Both the position numbers and the translations under genes were made by a program. The notes below the pieces were generated by a model. It was not told the DNA's origin. It saw nothing but the letters and a program-made list of their open reading frames with translations, and ran no database searches. A DNA stretch of 64,000 nt from Caulobacteraceae bacterium (GTDB lineage Bacteria > Pseudomonadota > Alphaproteobacteria > Caulobacterales > Caulobacteraceae): assembly GCA_030446805.1 (NCBI GenBank), contig JAUJMO010000003.1, positions 124,001 through 188,000 on the forward strand, in the 5' to 3' direction. This document shows positions 63,959 through 64,000 of the stretch, piece after piece. Positions within the stretch are counted from its first letter, which is position 1. Every line of letters starts with the position of its first letter.

Positions 63959-64000
63959 CTAAGGGCCTTCGACCTTGAAGCCCTTGGCGCGCAGCAGGGC
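63959..64000 (-). CDS. C-terminal end of an unidentified gene
   Basis: The last 13 codons of a minus-strand gene entering from the right: [13 protein letters not shown] then TAG. Too short to name. It ends 104 bp before the enoyl-CoA hydratase start, so it may be in the same transcript. Confidence 0.5.
   Translation of the reverse strand, partial: ALLRAKGFKVEGP

Overview
The window is 64 kb of very GC-rich, gene-dense chromosome. Several families point to an alphaproteobacterium of the order Caulobacterales (Caulobacter, Phenylobacterium, Brevundimonas or a relative): the Usg protein, a CC0125/CC1285-type lipoprotein, DUF2244 next to nth, SDHAF4 (DUF1674), rpsT directly before dnaA, a sigma-73-like dnaA promoter beside a GANTC (CcrM) site, and EcfG-type GGAAC/CGTT promoters. 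The genus cannot be fixed from the sequence alone. The left edge cuts hisH and the right edge cuts an unidentified gene. I saw no tRNA, rRNA, CRISPR array, prophage or classical insertion sequence.

Layout. 0-2 kb: a PfkB kinase-hisB-hisH run. 2-11 kb: an ATP-grasp protein, nth/DUF2244, the hslV-hslU protease operon split by a 478-bp cassette with 36-bp inverted ends around a GxxExxY (PD-(D/E)XK-like) gene, an isoaspartyl peptidase, an ABC-F ATPase and an SDR. 11-17 kb: a lipoprotein, usg, a LysE exporter, a pseudouridine synthase, a phosphoesterase, a beta-carbonic anhydrase and an MFS exporter. 17-28 kb: a large translation/RNA operon on the minus strand, pncC-ylxR-infB-(DUF2939, DUF2459, DUF2459)-rbfA-truB-rpsO-pnp, largely joined by ATGA/GTGA overlaps. 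It lacks rimP-nusA at its head and carries three envelope-type genes inside. 28-38 kb: kup, an Rrf2 regulator, an SDR, MarC, pyrF, a secreted protein, SDHAF4, and divergent katG/oxyR.

38-47 kb: a minus-strand run of an S9A peptidase, a VKOR-like protein, a family 2 glycosyltransferase, a START-like protein, a radical SAM enzyme and a DUF1440-like membrane protein, followed upstream by a second S9A peptidase. 47-53 kb: a stress island (DUF883/YqjE-like pair, sodB, phosphoesterase/DAG kinase, small envelope proteins, OmpA-like, CsbD) in which four promoters match the alphaproteobacterial general stress sigma factor EcfG. 54-58.6 kb: the least explained locus, an ATP-grasp/PLP-decarboxylase fusion overlapping a possible transglutaminase-like gene, with a divergent Fe(II)/2-oxoglutarate oxygenase; it looks like a small amino-acid or peptide tailoring pathway. 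59-64 kb: dnaN, dnaA, rpsT and an enoyl-CoA hydratase, typical of origin-proximal DNA.

Most of the genome-wide housekeeping genes here lie on the minus strand. The two strongest leads for something undescribed are the 54.7-58.6 kb cluster and the nuclease-like cassette inside hslVU.
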